Positions 9,270 to 17,418 of a DNA stretch of 37,257 nt are shown here, one piece after another; the first letter of the stretch is position 1; the number at the start of each line of letters is the position of its first letter. A model generated the notes under the pieces. That model did not search any database and was not told where the DNA came from. It worked only from the letters and a program-made list of their open reading frames with translations. A program made the translations under genes and the position numbers. The DNA is from Variovorax sp. (lineage in GTDB: Bacteria > Pseudomonadota > Gammaproteobacteria > Burkholderiales > Burkholderiaceae_C), in assembly GCA_025352265.1 (NCBI GenBank), contig JANXTS010000062.1, positions 1 to 37,257 of the forward strand, in the 5' to 3' direction.

Positions 9270-9962
9270 TCAATCCAACAGATCGGGTTCGGCTTGGACC
9301 AAGCCTTCGAACAAACTCTCGAACGAATGCAGCGCGCCTTCGGGTCCGCCGATCTGTCCGTGCGTATGGCGCGCCACTGCATCGTCGATGGGCTGCGGCG
9401 TACCAGCCGCTTCAGCCAGCAGTTGCGTATGGCAAGCGTTGTCGAGCGCGATGTACCACCACGCGGCGGTCTCGACGGTCGGGCCGGCGGTCAGGATCCC
9501 GTGGTTCAGCGTGTCGAGCTTGCGACCCAGCGTCGACCAGGCCTTGCCGTACGTCGAGTGGGTGTGGGCAGCGGCGATGATCTTCGGGCTGTGCTCATGG
9601 ATGGCGGCATGGATCGCAAAGGCCGCCTTGTTGAGCGGACGGTCGCCAATGACCTTCTGGCCCTTGGCGTTCACCAGCAAAAGGTCGGACACCTTGATGC
9701 GCGAGAAGTGCACGCCCAGCGGATTGACCCAGAAATGATCCGTCAGCTCGGGGTCGCGCGCCGTGATGTGGCCGGCCAGACCTTGCGCAAAACCGAAACT
9801 TGCGAACAGGCGGAATGCGCCGGCCAGACGCTCCAGTCGGTGGCGGCGCTCAGCCTCGACCGTCGGCCTTGCGCTGGGCGCATCGAACCAATACTTCTGC
9901 TGCGGGTTCGGGTTGAGCTTCAGGCGCGAGGCGCTGCGATCGATGGAAAGAACTGCGCTCAT
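9270..9962 (-). CDS. Class II aldolase/adducin family protein
   Basis: Members are zinc-dependent aldolases, epimerases or decarboxylases of the fuculose-phosphate aldolase fold. The 230-residue protein has the core signature GHITARDPE near residue 60, the zinc-ligand motif AAHTHSTYG, and a later histidine region ending in RHTHGQIGG. The ATG at 9962 is two bases after the stop of the SsuD-like gene, so the two are almost certainly co-transcribed and coupled. The substrate cannot be read from sequence. The operon partners (sulfonate-type binding protein and flavin monooxygenase) suggest cleavage of a carbonyl product left after desulfonation, which is inference. Confidence 0.9.
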   Translation of the reverse strand: MSAVLSIDRSASRLKLNPNPQQKYWFDAPSARPTVEAERRHRLERLAGAFRLFASFGFAQGLAGHITARDPELTDHFWVNPLGVHFSRIKVSDLLLVNAKGQKVIGDRPLNKAAFAIHAAIHEHSPKIIAAAHTHSTYGKAWSTLGRKLDTLNHGILTAGPTVETAAWWYIALDNACHTQLLAEAAGTPQPIDDAVARHTHGQIGGPEGALHSFESLFEGLVQAEPDLLD

Positions 9963-9964
9963 GT

Positions 9965-11074
9965 TCAAGCCGCCTTTCTTTGCGAAGCGATGCGTTGCGC
10001 GACCAACTCCCGCGTCCGTGGAATCAACACGCGCCCATAGTCCGTCGCGTCTTCCAGCGGATCGAAGCCGCGGATCAGGAAGGTCGTCACGCCAAGGTCG
10101 TAGTAGTCGAGCAAGGCATCTGCCACCTGTTCCGGTGTGCCGACCAACGCGGTGCTGTTCGAGCGCCCACCGATCTCCTGCGCCACTGCGGTCCACAGCC
10201 GCTTGTCGACGCGCGGCCCCTTCTCGGCCGCGGCCAACAAGCGCTTCGCACCTTCACTTTGCTGCGGTCCACCGCGGCCGAAGCCCTGCACCACGCGGAG
10301 CCGTCGCGTCTCTTCGAGGATGGCGTCGGCGCGTGCCCAGGCCTTGTCTTCGCTCTCGGCGAGGATGGGCCGGAACGACACCGAAAAGCGCACCGTGCGC
10401 CCGTGCTTTGCCGCCTCCGCCCGAACGCGCGTGGTCAACTCGCGCGCCTGATCAAGTGATTCGCCCCACAGCGCATACACGTCCGCATGCTTGCCTGCGA
10501 CCGGAATCGCCGCATCGGAAGCACCACCGAAATACACCGGCACATGCGGCTTTCCCTTCAACGTCTGCAACGGCTTCACTTCTGAGAAAGCGCCGACAGC
10601 GCTGTAGTGCGCGCCCTTGTGATCGAAGGGTTTGTCGGCCGTCCAGACCTTGCGCAGTACCTCCAGGTATTCGTCGGTTCGGGCGTAGCGCTGGTCGTGA
10701 TCGAGCCAGTCGCCGTCACGCTTTTGCTCATCGTCGGAGCCGCCGGAGATGTAGTGAACGCCGAGCCGGCCACCGCTGAACTGGTCGAGCGAGGCGAACT
10801 GCCGCGCCGCCAGCGTCGGTGACACGAAACCGGGTCGATGCGCGAGCATGAAGTGAATGCGCTCTGTCACCGACGCCGCGTAAGCGACGGTGAGCGTGGC
10901 ATCTGGTCCGGTTGAATGGTGCGGCACGAGCACCCGGTCGAAGCCGGCCTGCTCGTGCGCCTGCGCAAAGGCGCGCACATAGTCGCGATCGATCGCGGGG
11001 CCTTTGGCGGCATGCGTTTCGGAGACTTTCTGCGTCTGGATCATGCCGATGAATTCGACGTTGCTTTGGCTCAT
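9965..11074 (-). CDS. LLM-class FMNH2-dependent monooxygenase, SsuD-like
   Basis: This is a bacterial-luciferase-fold enzyme related to alkanesulfonate monooxygenase, which uses FMNH2 and oxygen to split C-S bonds. The 369-residue product shows family segments FDRVLVPHHSTGPDATL, MLAHRPGFVSPTLAAR, GRLGVHYISGGSDDEQ and VPVYFGGASDAAIPVAGK, plus STALVGTPEQVADALLDYY near the end. It is clearly diverged from the canonical SsuD at 18296-19483, so a different substrate is likely. ATG 11074 fits the usual N-terminus; the open frame upstream has no support. No flavin reductase is encoded in the window, so FMNH2 must come from elsewhere. Confidence 0.9.
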   Translation of the reverse strand: MSQSNVEFIGMIQTQKVSETHAAKGPAIDRDYVRAFAQAHEQAGFDRVLVPHHSTGPDATLTVAYAASVTERIHFMLAHRPGFVSPTLAARQFASLDQFSGGRLGVHYISGGSDDEQKRDGDWLDHDQRYARTDEYLEVLRKVWTADKPFDHKGAHYSAVGAFSEVKPLQTLKGKPHVPVYFGGASDAAIPVAGKHADVYALWGESLDQARELTTRVRAEAAKHGRTVRFSVSFRPILAESEDKAWARADAILEETRRLRVVQGFGRGGPQQSEGAKRLLAAAEKGPRVDKRLWTAVAQEIGGRSNSTALVGTPEQVADALLDYYDLGVTTFLIRGFDPLEDATDYGRVLIPRTRELVAQRIASQRKAA

Positions 11075-11121
11075 GGTGGTTCCTTGTACGGTGATGGAGA
11101 GGCAACTGGCCGGGTTCGGGG

Positions 11122-12147
11122 TCAGGCTGACGGTGCGCACAATACGCGCTCGAAACTGCGGTCCCACAGCGGACGCACATCGGTCGGCGCATCGAGCACG
11201 CCGATCTTTAAAAAAGTGTCGGCCACGTCCTGGTGACTGCGGATCACGGCGTCGTCGACGGCGGCCAGACCGTAATCGCCGCTGCGCCCGTTAAAGAGCT
11301 CGACGATGTCACCGACCGGCACGCGGGTCTCGGCCGATTGCGCTTGGGCGTAGGCCAGGAAGTTGCCATTGATCCACGCGAACGACCGTTGCAGCCGTTG
11401 CAGGAAATCGCTGATTGCCGCACGCCGCAAGGCATCGTCCAGCGTGCGCGGATTGGCATAGATCGGGAAGTTGCCCGACAGGTAGCCAACGCCCGTCTTG
11501 ATGGTGCGCGCACCGTGTTGCGTGCGGGCCAGCTGGCCGTTGTAGCCGTAGATGGCCCATGCATCGAGGTCGCCACGCGCGAAGGCGGAGTAGCCGTCAG
11601 CGGGCGTCAGGCTGATGGCCTGGATGTCGGCGAAGCTCAGGCCGGCTTCAGCCAATTGCTTGGCAAGGTAGTAGTGCGAAGTGGTGGCACGGACGTAGCC
11701 GACGCGCTTGCCCTTGAGGTCGGCGATGGTCCGAATGGGTGCGTCCTTGCGCGCCAGCGTGGCCTGGTTGTTCAGGTCTTCGTGCGTGACGGCGATGAGC
11801 TTGACTTGCGCCTTTTGGCGTGCCGCGAAGACAGGCGGAATCTCGCTGCCCGATCCGAGATCGAGCGCATCGCCGTTGATGGCCTCGATGTGCAGGCCGC
11901 CGCTGTTCAACTCGCGCCAGTCGATCTTGTAGGGCGTTTCGGCCTGGCCGGACGCCTGCAGCAACGGGCGCCAAAGGCCTTTGTAGGTGCCGATGCGCAG
12001 CGTGACGCCGCGCAGGTCCGGCGCCGCGGCTTGGGCGCCAATCGCGCTCCAACTGGAAGTTGCCGCCACGCCCCAAGCCGCAGCGGCGACTTGCAATACG
12101 CGTCGGCGTGATGCGTCCAGGTTCGACTCGGATAAAAAAGGTTTCAT
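11122..12147 (-). CDS. SsuA/TauA-like periplasmic substrate-binding protein
   Basis: This is a binding protein of the aliphatic sulfonate/nitrate/taurine type. The 341-residue product starts with a twin-arginine-like signal (SRRRVLQVAAAAWG) cleaved near AQAAAPD. Family motifs are LRIGTYKGLWRPLL, GGLHIEAINGDALDLGSGSE, IRTIADLKGKRVGYVRATTSHYYL (conserved core IADLKGKRVGY) and FARGDLDAWAIYGYNGQLA. It leads the operon with the SsuD-like and aldolase genes. No permease or ATPase belongs to this operon; the nearest suitable core is SsuBC at 16278-18288. Sharing of that core is inference. Confidence 0.92.
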   Translation of the reverse strand: MKPFLSESNLDASRRRVLQVAAAAWGVAATSSWSAIGAQAAAPDLRGVTLRIGTYKGLWRPLLQASGQAETPYKIDWRELNSGGLHIEAINGDALDLGSGSEIPPVFAARQKAQVKLIAVTHEDLNNQATLARKDAPIRTIADLKGKRVGYVRATTSHYYLAKQLAEAGLSFADIQAISLTPADGYSAFARGDLDAWAIYGYNGQLARTQHGARTIKTGVGYLSGNFPIYANPRTLDDALRRAAISDFLQRLQRSFAWINGNFLAYAQAQSAETRVPVGDIVELFNGRSGDYGLAAVDDAVIRSHQDVADTFLKIGVLDAPTDVRPLWDRSFERVLCAPSA

Positions 12148-12210
12148 GGGGCGTTACCGTATCGCCTCGATGGCAAAAGCGGAACGCAGAAAAACGTGTT
12201 TGCTTATGCA

Positions 12211-12220
12211 CGATGCATCG
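12211..12220. promoter_or_regulatory. Perfect palindrome in the divergent promoter region
   Basis: CGATGCATCG is a perfect 10-bp palindrome in the 110-base region between the divergent SsuA-like and acyl-CoA-dehydrogenase-like genes. It sits beside TGCTTATGCA, whose TGCTTAT also occurs upstream of cysI. A shared operator for both divergent units, perhaps for a LysR-type sulfur regulator, is possible but unproven. Confidence 0.45.
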
Positions 12221-12257
12221 TTCCCGATTGCCGCTTGCGTCGTTATCGTCTGCGGTC

Positions 12258-13532
12258 ATGAGTGCCCTACCCTTGCGCCGCATTGCGGCGACGACCAACC
12301 CTTCTTTCGATGCCGTCCCCGATCCCGTCGATGCGGTCCGACGGGTCCAATCGATCGACGCAGATCTGCTGGCGCGGCTTTCCTCGCAGTTCGCCGCCAC
12401 CGCAGCCGACTTCGACCTCAGCGGCTCATTCCCGCACGAGAACTTCGCTGCACTGCAAGCCCACGGGCTCATCGCACTGGTCGCACCAACCGAATTCGGC
12501 GGCGGCGGCGCATCGCTCGGCACGGCCCGGCGCGTGATCTCCGCCGTGGCGCGCGGCGAGCCAGCGACCGCCCTCATCCTCACCATGACCTGGCTTCAGC
12601 ACCATGGCATCGCTCGCACCGACAGCCGCTGGCCTGCGCATCTGCGCGAGCGCGTGGCACGCGATGCGGTATCGCATGGCGCGCTCATCAATGCATTGCG
12701 GGTCGAGCCGGCGCTGGGCTCGCCAGCACGCGGCGGCCTCCCCGCTACCACCGCCCGACGGGAAGGCACGGGCGCAGCTGCAGTCTGGAAACTGAACGGC
12801 CACAAGCTCTACACGACGGACATCGAAGGCCTGGGCTGGCTGTCGGTCTGGGGTCGAACCGACGACGAGATCGATCCACGCGTGGGCGTGTTCCTGGTGC
12901 CGCGCGATGCGCCCGGCGTGCGCGTTATCGCGAGTTGGGACCACCTCGGTTTGCGCGCCTCTGGTAGCCACGAAGTGGTGTTCGAAGACGTCGAAATTCC
13001 GCTCGACCATGCCGTCGATCTGCGCGCGCCTGCCGACTGGGCGCCGGACGCCGGCAGCCAGACCGACATCGACGCGCACGCCACGCAGCAGGCCTGGATG
13101 ATCGTGTTGCTCGGCAGCCTGTACGACGCGGTGGCGCAGGCCGCACGCGACTGGCTGGTCGGCTTCTTGAATCAACGTGCGCCCGGCAACCTCGGCGCAG
13201 CACTGTCGACGCTGCCGCGCATGCAGGAGGCCATCGGTGAGATCGAAGCGCTGCTGCGCACCAACCGCGTGTTGCTCGACGATGCTGCGGCCGCAGCCGA
13301 TGCCGGGCATGCGCAGCCGGCCGTCGACAGCGGACTCGTCAAATACACGGTCACGAACAACGCAATTCGCGCCGTCGAGATAGCGCTGCAACTGAGCGGC
13401 AACCACGGCCTCACCCGGCACAACGCATTGGAGCGGCACTACCGCGACGTGCTGTGCAGCCGCGTCCACACGCCGCAGAACGATGCGATTCTGGTGCCGG
13501 CCGGCAAGCGGGCCATGGCGCACGAAGTGTGA
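12258..13532 (+). CDS. Acyl-CoA dehydrogenase family flavoprotein, SfnB/DszC-like
   Basis: This 424-residue protein has the acyl-CoA dehydrogenase fold: an N-terminal helical domain (SGSFPHENFAALQAHGLIAL; APTEFGGGGASLGTARR), a middle beta domain (WKLNGHKLYTT; LGLRASGSHEVVFEDVEIP) and a C-terminal helical domain (LQLSGNHGLTRHNALERHYRD). Members beside sulfonate genes include the SfnB and DszC-like flavoproteins of organosulfur metabolism, which act as FMNH2-dependent monooxygenases rather than dehydrogenases. The neighbourhood favours that role, but sequence alone does not decide it. ATG 12258 is preferred; the longer open frame upstream overlaps the divergent gene. A rhodanese gene follows after 28 bases. 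Confidence 0.88.
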   Translation: MSALPLRRIAATTNPSFDAVPDPVDAVRRVQSIDADLLARLSSQFAATAADFDLSGSFPHENFAALQAHGLIALVAPTEFGGGGASLGTARRVISAVARGEPATALILTMTWLQHHGIARTDSRWPAHLRERVARDAVSHGALINALRVEPALGSPARGGLPATTARREGTGAAAVWKLNGHKLYTTDIEGLGWLSVWGRTDDEIDPRVGVFLVPRDAPGVRVIASWDHLGLRASGSHEVVFEDVEIPLDHAVDLRAPADWAPDAGSQTDIDAHATQQAWMIVLLGSLYDAVAQAARDWLVGFLNQRAPGNLGAALSTLPRMQEAIGEIEALLRTNRVLLDDAAAAADAGHAQPAVDSGLVKYTVTNNAIRAVEIALQLSGNHGLTRHNALERHYRDVLCSRVHTPQNDAILVPAGKRAMAHEV

Positions 13533-13560
13533 TCGCTACGGGGCCCGTGATACTTCGGGC

Positions 13561-14829
13561 ATGACAGAACCCTCCACCAACGCACTCACTTTCGAACAGG
13601 TCCGCGCCCGCTTGATGGCACGCGAAGAAACCGCCTTGCTCGACCTGCGCGAAGAGCACCCTTTTGCGCAGCAACATCCGCTCTGGGCTGCGAACCTGCC
13701 GCTCGCCCGCATCGAGACCGATGCGCAGCGCCGTATTCCACGACTCGACACCGTCGTCGTCCTCTACGGCGAGCAGGATGGAGAAGACCTGGTGGCCGAA
13801 GCCACCGAACGCTTCGACACTCTCGGCTACACGCAAGTGCATCGACTCGACGGCGGCCTCGACGGCTGGCGCAATGCCGGCGGCGAGCTGTTCCGCGATG
13901 TCAACGTGCCAAGCAAATCGTTCGGTGAACTCGTCGAGCACGAGCGCCATACGCCATCGCTTTCGGCCGAGGAAGTGAAGGCACTCATCGATTCCAAAGC
14001 CGACGTGGTGGTGCTCGACGCACGCCGCTTCGACGAGTACCAGACCATGAGCATCCCGACCGCGACCAGCGTGCCGGGCGCCGAACTGGTGCTGCGCGTT
14101 CGGGCACTGGCGCCCGACCCAGCCACGCGAGTGATCGTGAATTGCGCAGGGCGCACGCGCAGCATCATCGGCACGCAGTCGCTGGTGAATGCGGGCATCC
14201 CGAACAAGGTCACGGCGCTGCGCAACGGGACGATCGGCTGGAAACTGGCCGGTCAGGTGCTGGACCAGGGCGCGCAGAAACGAGCGCCAGACGTGGTCAG
14301 CGATGCGCATCGCGCGCAGGCCCGCGCAGACGCGAGGCGCGTCGCTGATCGCGCCGGCGTGCGCCGGATTTCCCTCGATGCCATCGACTCGCTCGAAGCA
14401 CCAGACCGCACGCTCTATCGCTTCGACGTGCGCACCGCCGAGGAATATGCCGCAGCCCATCTGCCCGGCTTCGCCAGCGCACCGGGCGGTCAGTTCGTGC
14501 AGGAAACCGACCATCACGTGCCAGTGCGCGGCGCCCGCATCGTGCTGGCCGATGACGACGAAGTGCGTGCATCCATGACCGCTTCGTGGCTCGCGCAAAT
14601 GGGCTGGGATGTCTACGTGGTCGACGCGCCTGCGGCAAACGCGTTCAGTGAAGCGGGCCCGCCGTTCGATGCAGCCGCCGCCCGCCCTGCGCCCAACCCG
14701 CATCGCTACCGACGCCCCTACGAAGGCACCGATGCGCCGGCCGAAGCCATGCAGGCGTATCTCGATTGGGAATATGGCCTGGTCGCGCAGCTGGCACGCG
14801 ATGGCACGCACCACTTCAAGGTGATCTGA
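13561..14829 (+). CDS. Three-domain rhodanese-like sulfurtransferase
   Basis: Rhodaneses carry sulfane sulfur as a cysteine persulfide. The 422-residue protein has three rhodanese-like domains: residues ~8-115, ~130-240 and ~275-365, then a tail rich in aromatic and charged residues. Only domain 2 has an active loop, CAGRTRS, with catalytic Cys195. The corresponding loops of domain 1 (LYGEQDGED) and domain 3 (LADDDEVRA) lack the cysteine, so they are probably structural. No signal peptide is seen, so it is cytoplasmic. It lies 28 bases after the acyl-CoA-dehydrogenase-like gene and is probably in the same transcript. Together they could handle sulfur released from an organic donor; the donor is unknown. 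Confidence 0.92.
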   Translation: MTEPSTNALTFEQVRARLMAREETALLDLREEHPFAQQHPLWAANLPLARIETDAQRRIPRLDTVVVLYGEQDGEDLVAEATERFDTLGYTQVHRLDGGLDGWRNAGGELFRDVNVPSKSFGELVEHERHTPSLSAEEVKALIDSKADVVVLDARRFDEYQTMSIPTATSVPGAELVLRVRALAPDPATRVIVNCAGRTRSIIGTQSLVNAGIPNKVTALRNGTIGWKLAGQVLDQGAQKRAPDVVSDAHRAQARADARRVADRAGVRRISLDAIDSLEAPDRTLYRFDVRTAEEYAAAHLPGFASAPGGQFVQETDHHVPVRGARIVLADDDEVRASMTASWLAQMGWDVYVVDAPAANAFSEAGPPFDAAAARPAPNPHRYRRPYEGTDAPAEAMQAYLDWEYGLVAQLARDGTHHFKVI

Positions 14830-14979
14830 CGCCAGTCGTACGGCGCTGCCGCTGCCAATGCCGCGGCCCATGCCTCGGCTTATGCCGCCGGCAACTATGC
14901 ATCTGACGAAACGGTCGTTTGCCGATCGCTCTTGCGCCACCAGAATCGCGCTCTTTGCTTTCCGATCAAAGCCCCCGCG

Positions 14980-15999
14980 ATGCGTGCCCACCTTGTCTTC
15001 AAACCCTTCCTCCGGAAGCTCACAACCTTTGCCTCCGCACTCGCGCCTGCATTCGCATTTGCATTCGCCGTGACAACGCTCGCTCTCCCGGTCCAGGCGC
15101 AGACCTTCCCGACCAAGGCCGTCCACATCACAGTCGCCAACACGCCCGGCAGTTCACCCGACGTGCTTGCGCGCTCGCTCGCAATGCGACTCGCCGAGCA
15201 GTGGAAGCAACCCGTGGTCGTGGACAACCGCGCCGGCGCCGCCGGAATCCTCGCGGCCGACGCGTTGACCAAGTCACCGGCCGATGGCTACAGCCTGCTG
15301 GTCGGTGCCGACGGACCGATCACTATCCTGCCGAACATCCAGCGCGACTTGCCCTACGACGCGCAGCGCGACCTTGTGCCGGTGGTCTCGCTCGGCCAGA
15401 TCGACTTCGTGCTGGTCGCCAATCCGAAGACAGGCTTTCATTCGGTCGCCGACTTCGTGCGTGCCGCCAAGGCGCAGCCCGGCCGCTACAACTTCGCTTC
15501 GGCCGGCAACGGCAGTCCCCAACAGCTGAGCATGGAAATGTTGAAAGCGCGCGCCGGCATCTATGCAACGCACATTCCTTACCGCGGTGGGCCGCTGGGC
15601 TTGCAAGACGTGATCGGCGGACAGGTCGACGTGATGTTCATCGCCGTCGGTCCAGCGCTGCCGCACATCCGCACCGGCCGGCTGGTGGCGCTGGGCACTA
15701 CAGGCGAGCGCCGCCATGCATTGCTGCCCGACGTGCCGACCGTTGCGGAAAGCTATGCGGGCTATCGGGCAGGGACGTGGTTCGGCCTTTTCGCGCCAGC
15801 CCACACGCCGCAGGTCGTGGTCGATGCGATTGCTGCCGATGCCGGTCACATCGTGCAGTCACCCGCGGTACGTACCGAGTGGGCGGCGCAAGGCATCGAA
15901 GCGACCGGCCAACCGCAACGCGAGTTCCAGAAGCAGGTCGCCGCGGAATACGGGCGCTATGCGCAGATCGTGAAAGCGGTCGGCATCAAAGCGGAGTAG
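14980..15999 (+). CDS. Bug/TctC-family periplasmic receptor
   Basis: Bug proteins are periplasmic receptors of tripartite tricarboxylate-type transport, greatly expanded in Burkholderiales; most ligands are small carboxylates. The 339-residue product has a signal peptide cleaved near PVQAQ-TFP and the family motifs VVVDNRAGAAGILAAD, KSPADGYSLLVG, YNFASAGNGSPQQLSMEML and HIPYRGGPLGLQDVIGGQVD. ATG 14980 (MRAHLVF) fits a normal signal; an ATG at 14932 would add an unlikely extension. No TctAB membrane partner is present, which is common for Bug genes. It follows the rhodanese after 150 bases and converges on ssuF. Confidence 0.94.
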   Translation: MRAHLVFKPFLRKLTTFASALAPAFAFAFAVTTLALPVQAQTFPTKAVHITVANTPGSSPDVLARSLAMRLAEQWKQPVVVDNRAGAAGILAADALTKSPADGYSLLVGADGPITILPNIQRDLPYDAQRDLVPVVSLGQIDFVLVANPKTGFHSVADFVRAAKAQPGRYNFASAGNGSPQQLSMEMLKARAGIYATHIPYRGGPLGLQDVIGGQVDVMFIAVGPALPHIRTGRLVALGTTGERRHALLPDVPTVAESYAGYRAGTWFGLFAPAHTPQVVVDAIAADAGHIVQSPAVRTEWAAQGIEATGQPQREFQKQVAAEYGRYAQIVKAVGIKAE

Positions 16000-16026
16000 C
16001 CCGCGAATGACAGACCGTCTTGCGCA

Positions 16027-16242
16027 TCAGAGCTTGGCGATCGACACCTCGGTCGACTTCACCAGCGCCACCACATCGGAACCCGGCTTGAGCTGCAGCT
16101 CGTCGACCGAACGCGTGGTGATGACCGAGGTCACGATGCCCCAGGCCGTTTCGACATCGACCTCGGACACCACGTCGCCGCGGATGATCTCCTTGATCTT
16201 TCCCTTGAACTGGTTGCGTACGTTGATGGCTTGAATGGACAT
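16027..16242 (-). CDS. ssuF: Molbindin-like TOBE/Mop-domain protein, SsuF type
   Basis: This 71-residue protein is a single Mop/TOBE domain, the oxyanion-binding fold of molybdate-binding molbindins. Visible are the N-terminal strand INVRNQFKGKIKEI and the core VVSEVDVETAWGIVTSVIT followed by ALVKSTEVSIAK. A good Shine-Dalgarno AAGGAG precedes ATG 16242. In Pseudomonas putida, ssuF encodes a small molbindin-like protein at the end of the ssu operon that is needed for growth on sulfonates. Size, domain and position after ssuB match. A general molybdate-storage role is the alternative. Confidence 0.88.
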   Translation of the reverse strand: MSIQAINVRNQFKGKIKEIIRGDVVSEVDVETAWGIVTSVITTRSVDELQLKPGSDVVALVKSTEVSIAKL

Positions 16243-16277
16243 GGAAAACTCCTTGTGAAATTGAATGAGGGCGAGAG

Positions 16278-17150
16278 CTAGACAGCCCATCTGAGCGCAT
16301 GCGCGGGGCCGTCGGCCCAGCGCGTGTCGTTGGCCGGATCCGATGGTTCGGCGATCTCTGCATCGGGCTTCTGCAGTACACGATCCAGGATGCGTTTCTC
16401 GATCGCTGCGAACGCCGGGTCACCCTGCGAGCGCGGCCGGGCCAGCGCGATGCTCTCGTCCAGCGCGATGCGTCCGTCTTCGATCAGGATGACGCGATCG
16501 GCCAGCGCCACCGCCTCCTGCACGTCGTGCGTGACCAGCAGCGCGGTAAAGCGGTGCTGTTGCCACAGGTTCTCGATGAGCCGATGCATCTCGATGCGGG
16601 TCAGCGCGTCGAGCGCGCCCAGCGGCTCGTCGAGCAGCAGCAAGCGCGGGTGATGCACCAGCGCGCGCGCCAACGCGACGCGCTGCCGCTGCCCGCCTGA
16701 GAGCCGCGCCGGCCATTCGTTCTCCCGATCGGCCAGCCCGACCTGCGCCAGCACTTCGCGGCCGCGCGAGCGCAACGCGGCCGGTAGCCCGAGCGTGACG
16801 TTGTCGAGCACGCGACGCCACGGCAACAGACGCGCCTCCTGAAACATGATGCGGGTGTCGTCGTGCAGCCCGCCGATCTTTCGGCCGTTGGTGCTGAGCG
16901 TGCCGTCAGAGGCCGGCTCCAGTCCGGCAACCAGCCGCAGCAGCGTGCTCTTGCCGCAACCGCTGCGCCCGACGATGGCGATGAACTGGCCAGGCGCGAT
17001 GTCGAGCTGCGTATTGCGCAGCACCTCGCGCGTGCCGTAGCGTTTGTGCACGTCGCGGATTTCGAGTCGCACACCGCCCCCACTGGCCGCCGTTGTGGAC
17101 TGCGAGTTTTTCCCTGTTTCGAGCAGATTCGAATCGATTCTTGCGTTCAT
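16278..17150 (-). CDS. ssuB: Aliphatic sulfonate ABC transporter ATP-binding protein
   Basis: SsuB energises sulfonate uptake. The 290-residue protein has Walker [15 protein letters not shown]-loop [13 protein letters not shown], signature [15 protein letters not shown], Walker [17 protein letters not shown] and the switch histidine in [10 protein letters not shown]. About 25 extra residues precede the first strand, and a ~40-residue tail follows. ATG 17150 is one base from the stop of the broken ssuA, so it was built as a coupled pair with it. An AGAGG-type Shine-Dalgarno lies in the remnant's last codons. Confidence 0.96.
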   Translation of the reverse strand: MNARIDSNLLETGKNSQSTTAASGGGVRLEIRDVHKRYGTREVLRNTQLDIAPGQFIAIVGRSGCGKSTLLRLVAGLEPASDGTLSTNGRKIGGLHDDTRIMFQEARLLPWRRVLDNVTLGLPAALRSRGREVLAQVGLADRENEWPARLSGGQRQRVALARALVHHPRLLLLDEPLGALDALTRIEMHRLIENLWQQHRFTALLVTHDVQEAVALADRVILIEDGRIALDESIALARPRSQGDPAFAAIEKRILDRVLQKPDAEIAEPSDPANDTRWADGPAHALRWAV

Positions 17151-17151
17151 C

Positions 17152-17401
17152 TCAGCCTCTTGGTTTGAACAGCGCTACGTTCAGCGCATCGAGTTTTTTC
17201 GGCAGCAACTCCTCGGCGAAGAACGCGTCGGCAATGCGTTGTTGCTCCGTCAACAGGTCGGGTACGACGGGCCGCACGGCATAGCTGCGACGAGCGTCGC
17301 TCGAGCTTGCCCCGCGCTAAGGCCGACGAGGTTGCAGACAAGACGAGCGCAGCGAGCGCACCGGGTGCGCCGCGGCGGGCGAAATCAAGAGATGTAGCCA
17401 T
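17152..17401 (-). pseudogene. ssuA: ssuA remnant with large internal deletion
   Basis: The minus strand reads from ATG 17401 through a signal-peptide-like start (ARRGAPGALAALVLSATSSALA). From about 17310 a different frame carries a SsuA C-terminus, RRSYAVRPVVPDLL then EQQRIADAFFAEELLPKKLD, ending at 17152. It aligns with the end of the intact SsuA at 19497 ([33 protein letters not shown]). About 240 codons between the two ends are missing and the frame is broken (250 bases in all). A hairpin-prone GCGACG-AG-CGTCGC lies near the junction. Both outer ends are well preserved and their spacing to ssuC and ssuB is normal, so the deletion looks recent. An assembly error is the alternative. Confidence 0.87.
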
Positions 17402-17418
17402 GGTGCGTGCTTCTCGAA

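Noticed and set aside
13411..15126. 571-residue open frame on the minus strand
   Set aside because: It runs antisense to the clearly real rhodanese gene and parts of its neighbours. Its composition (Arg, Gly, His rich) is that of a shadow frame in GC-rich DNA.
16000..16026. Bidirectional terminator between the Bug receptor and ssuF
   Set aside because: The 27-base convergent gap holds no inverted repeat with a T-run.
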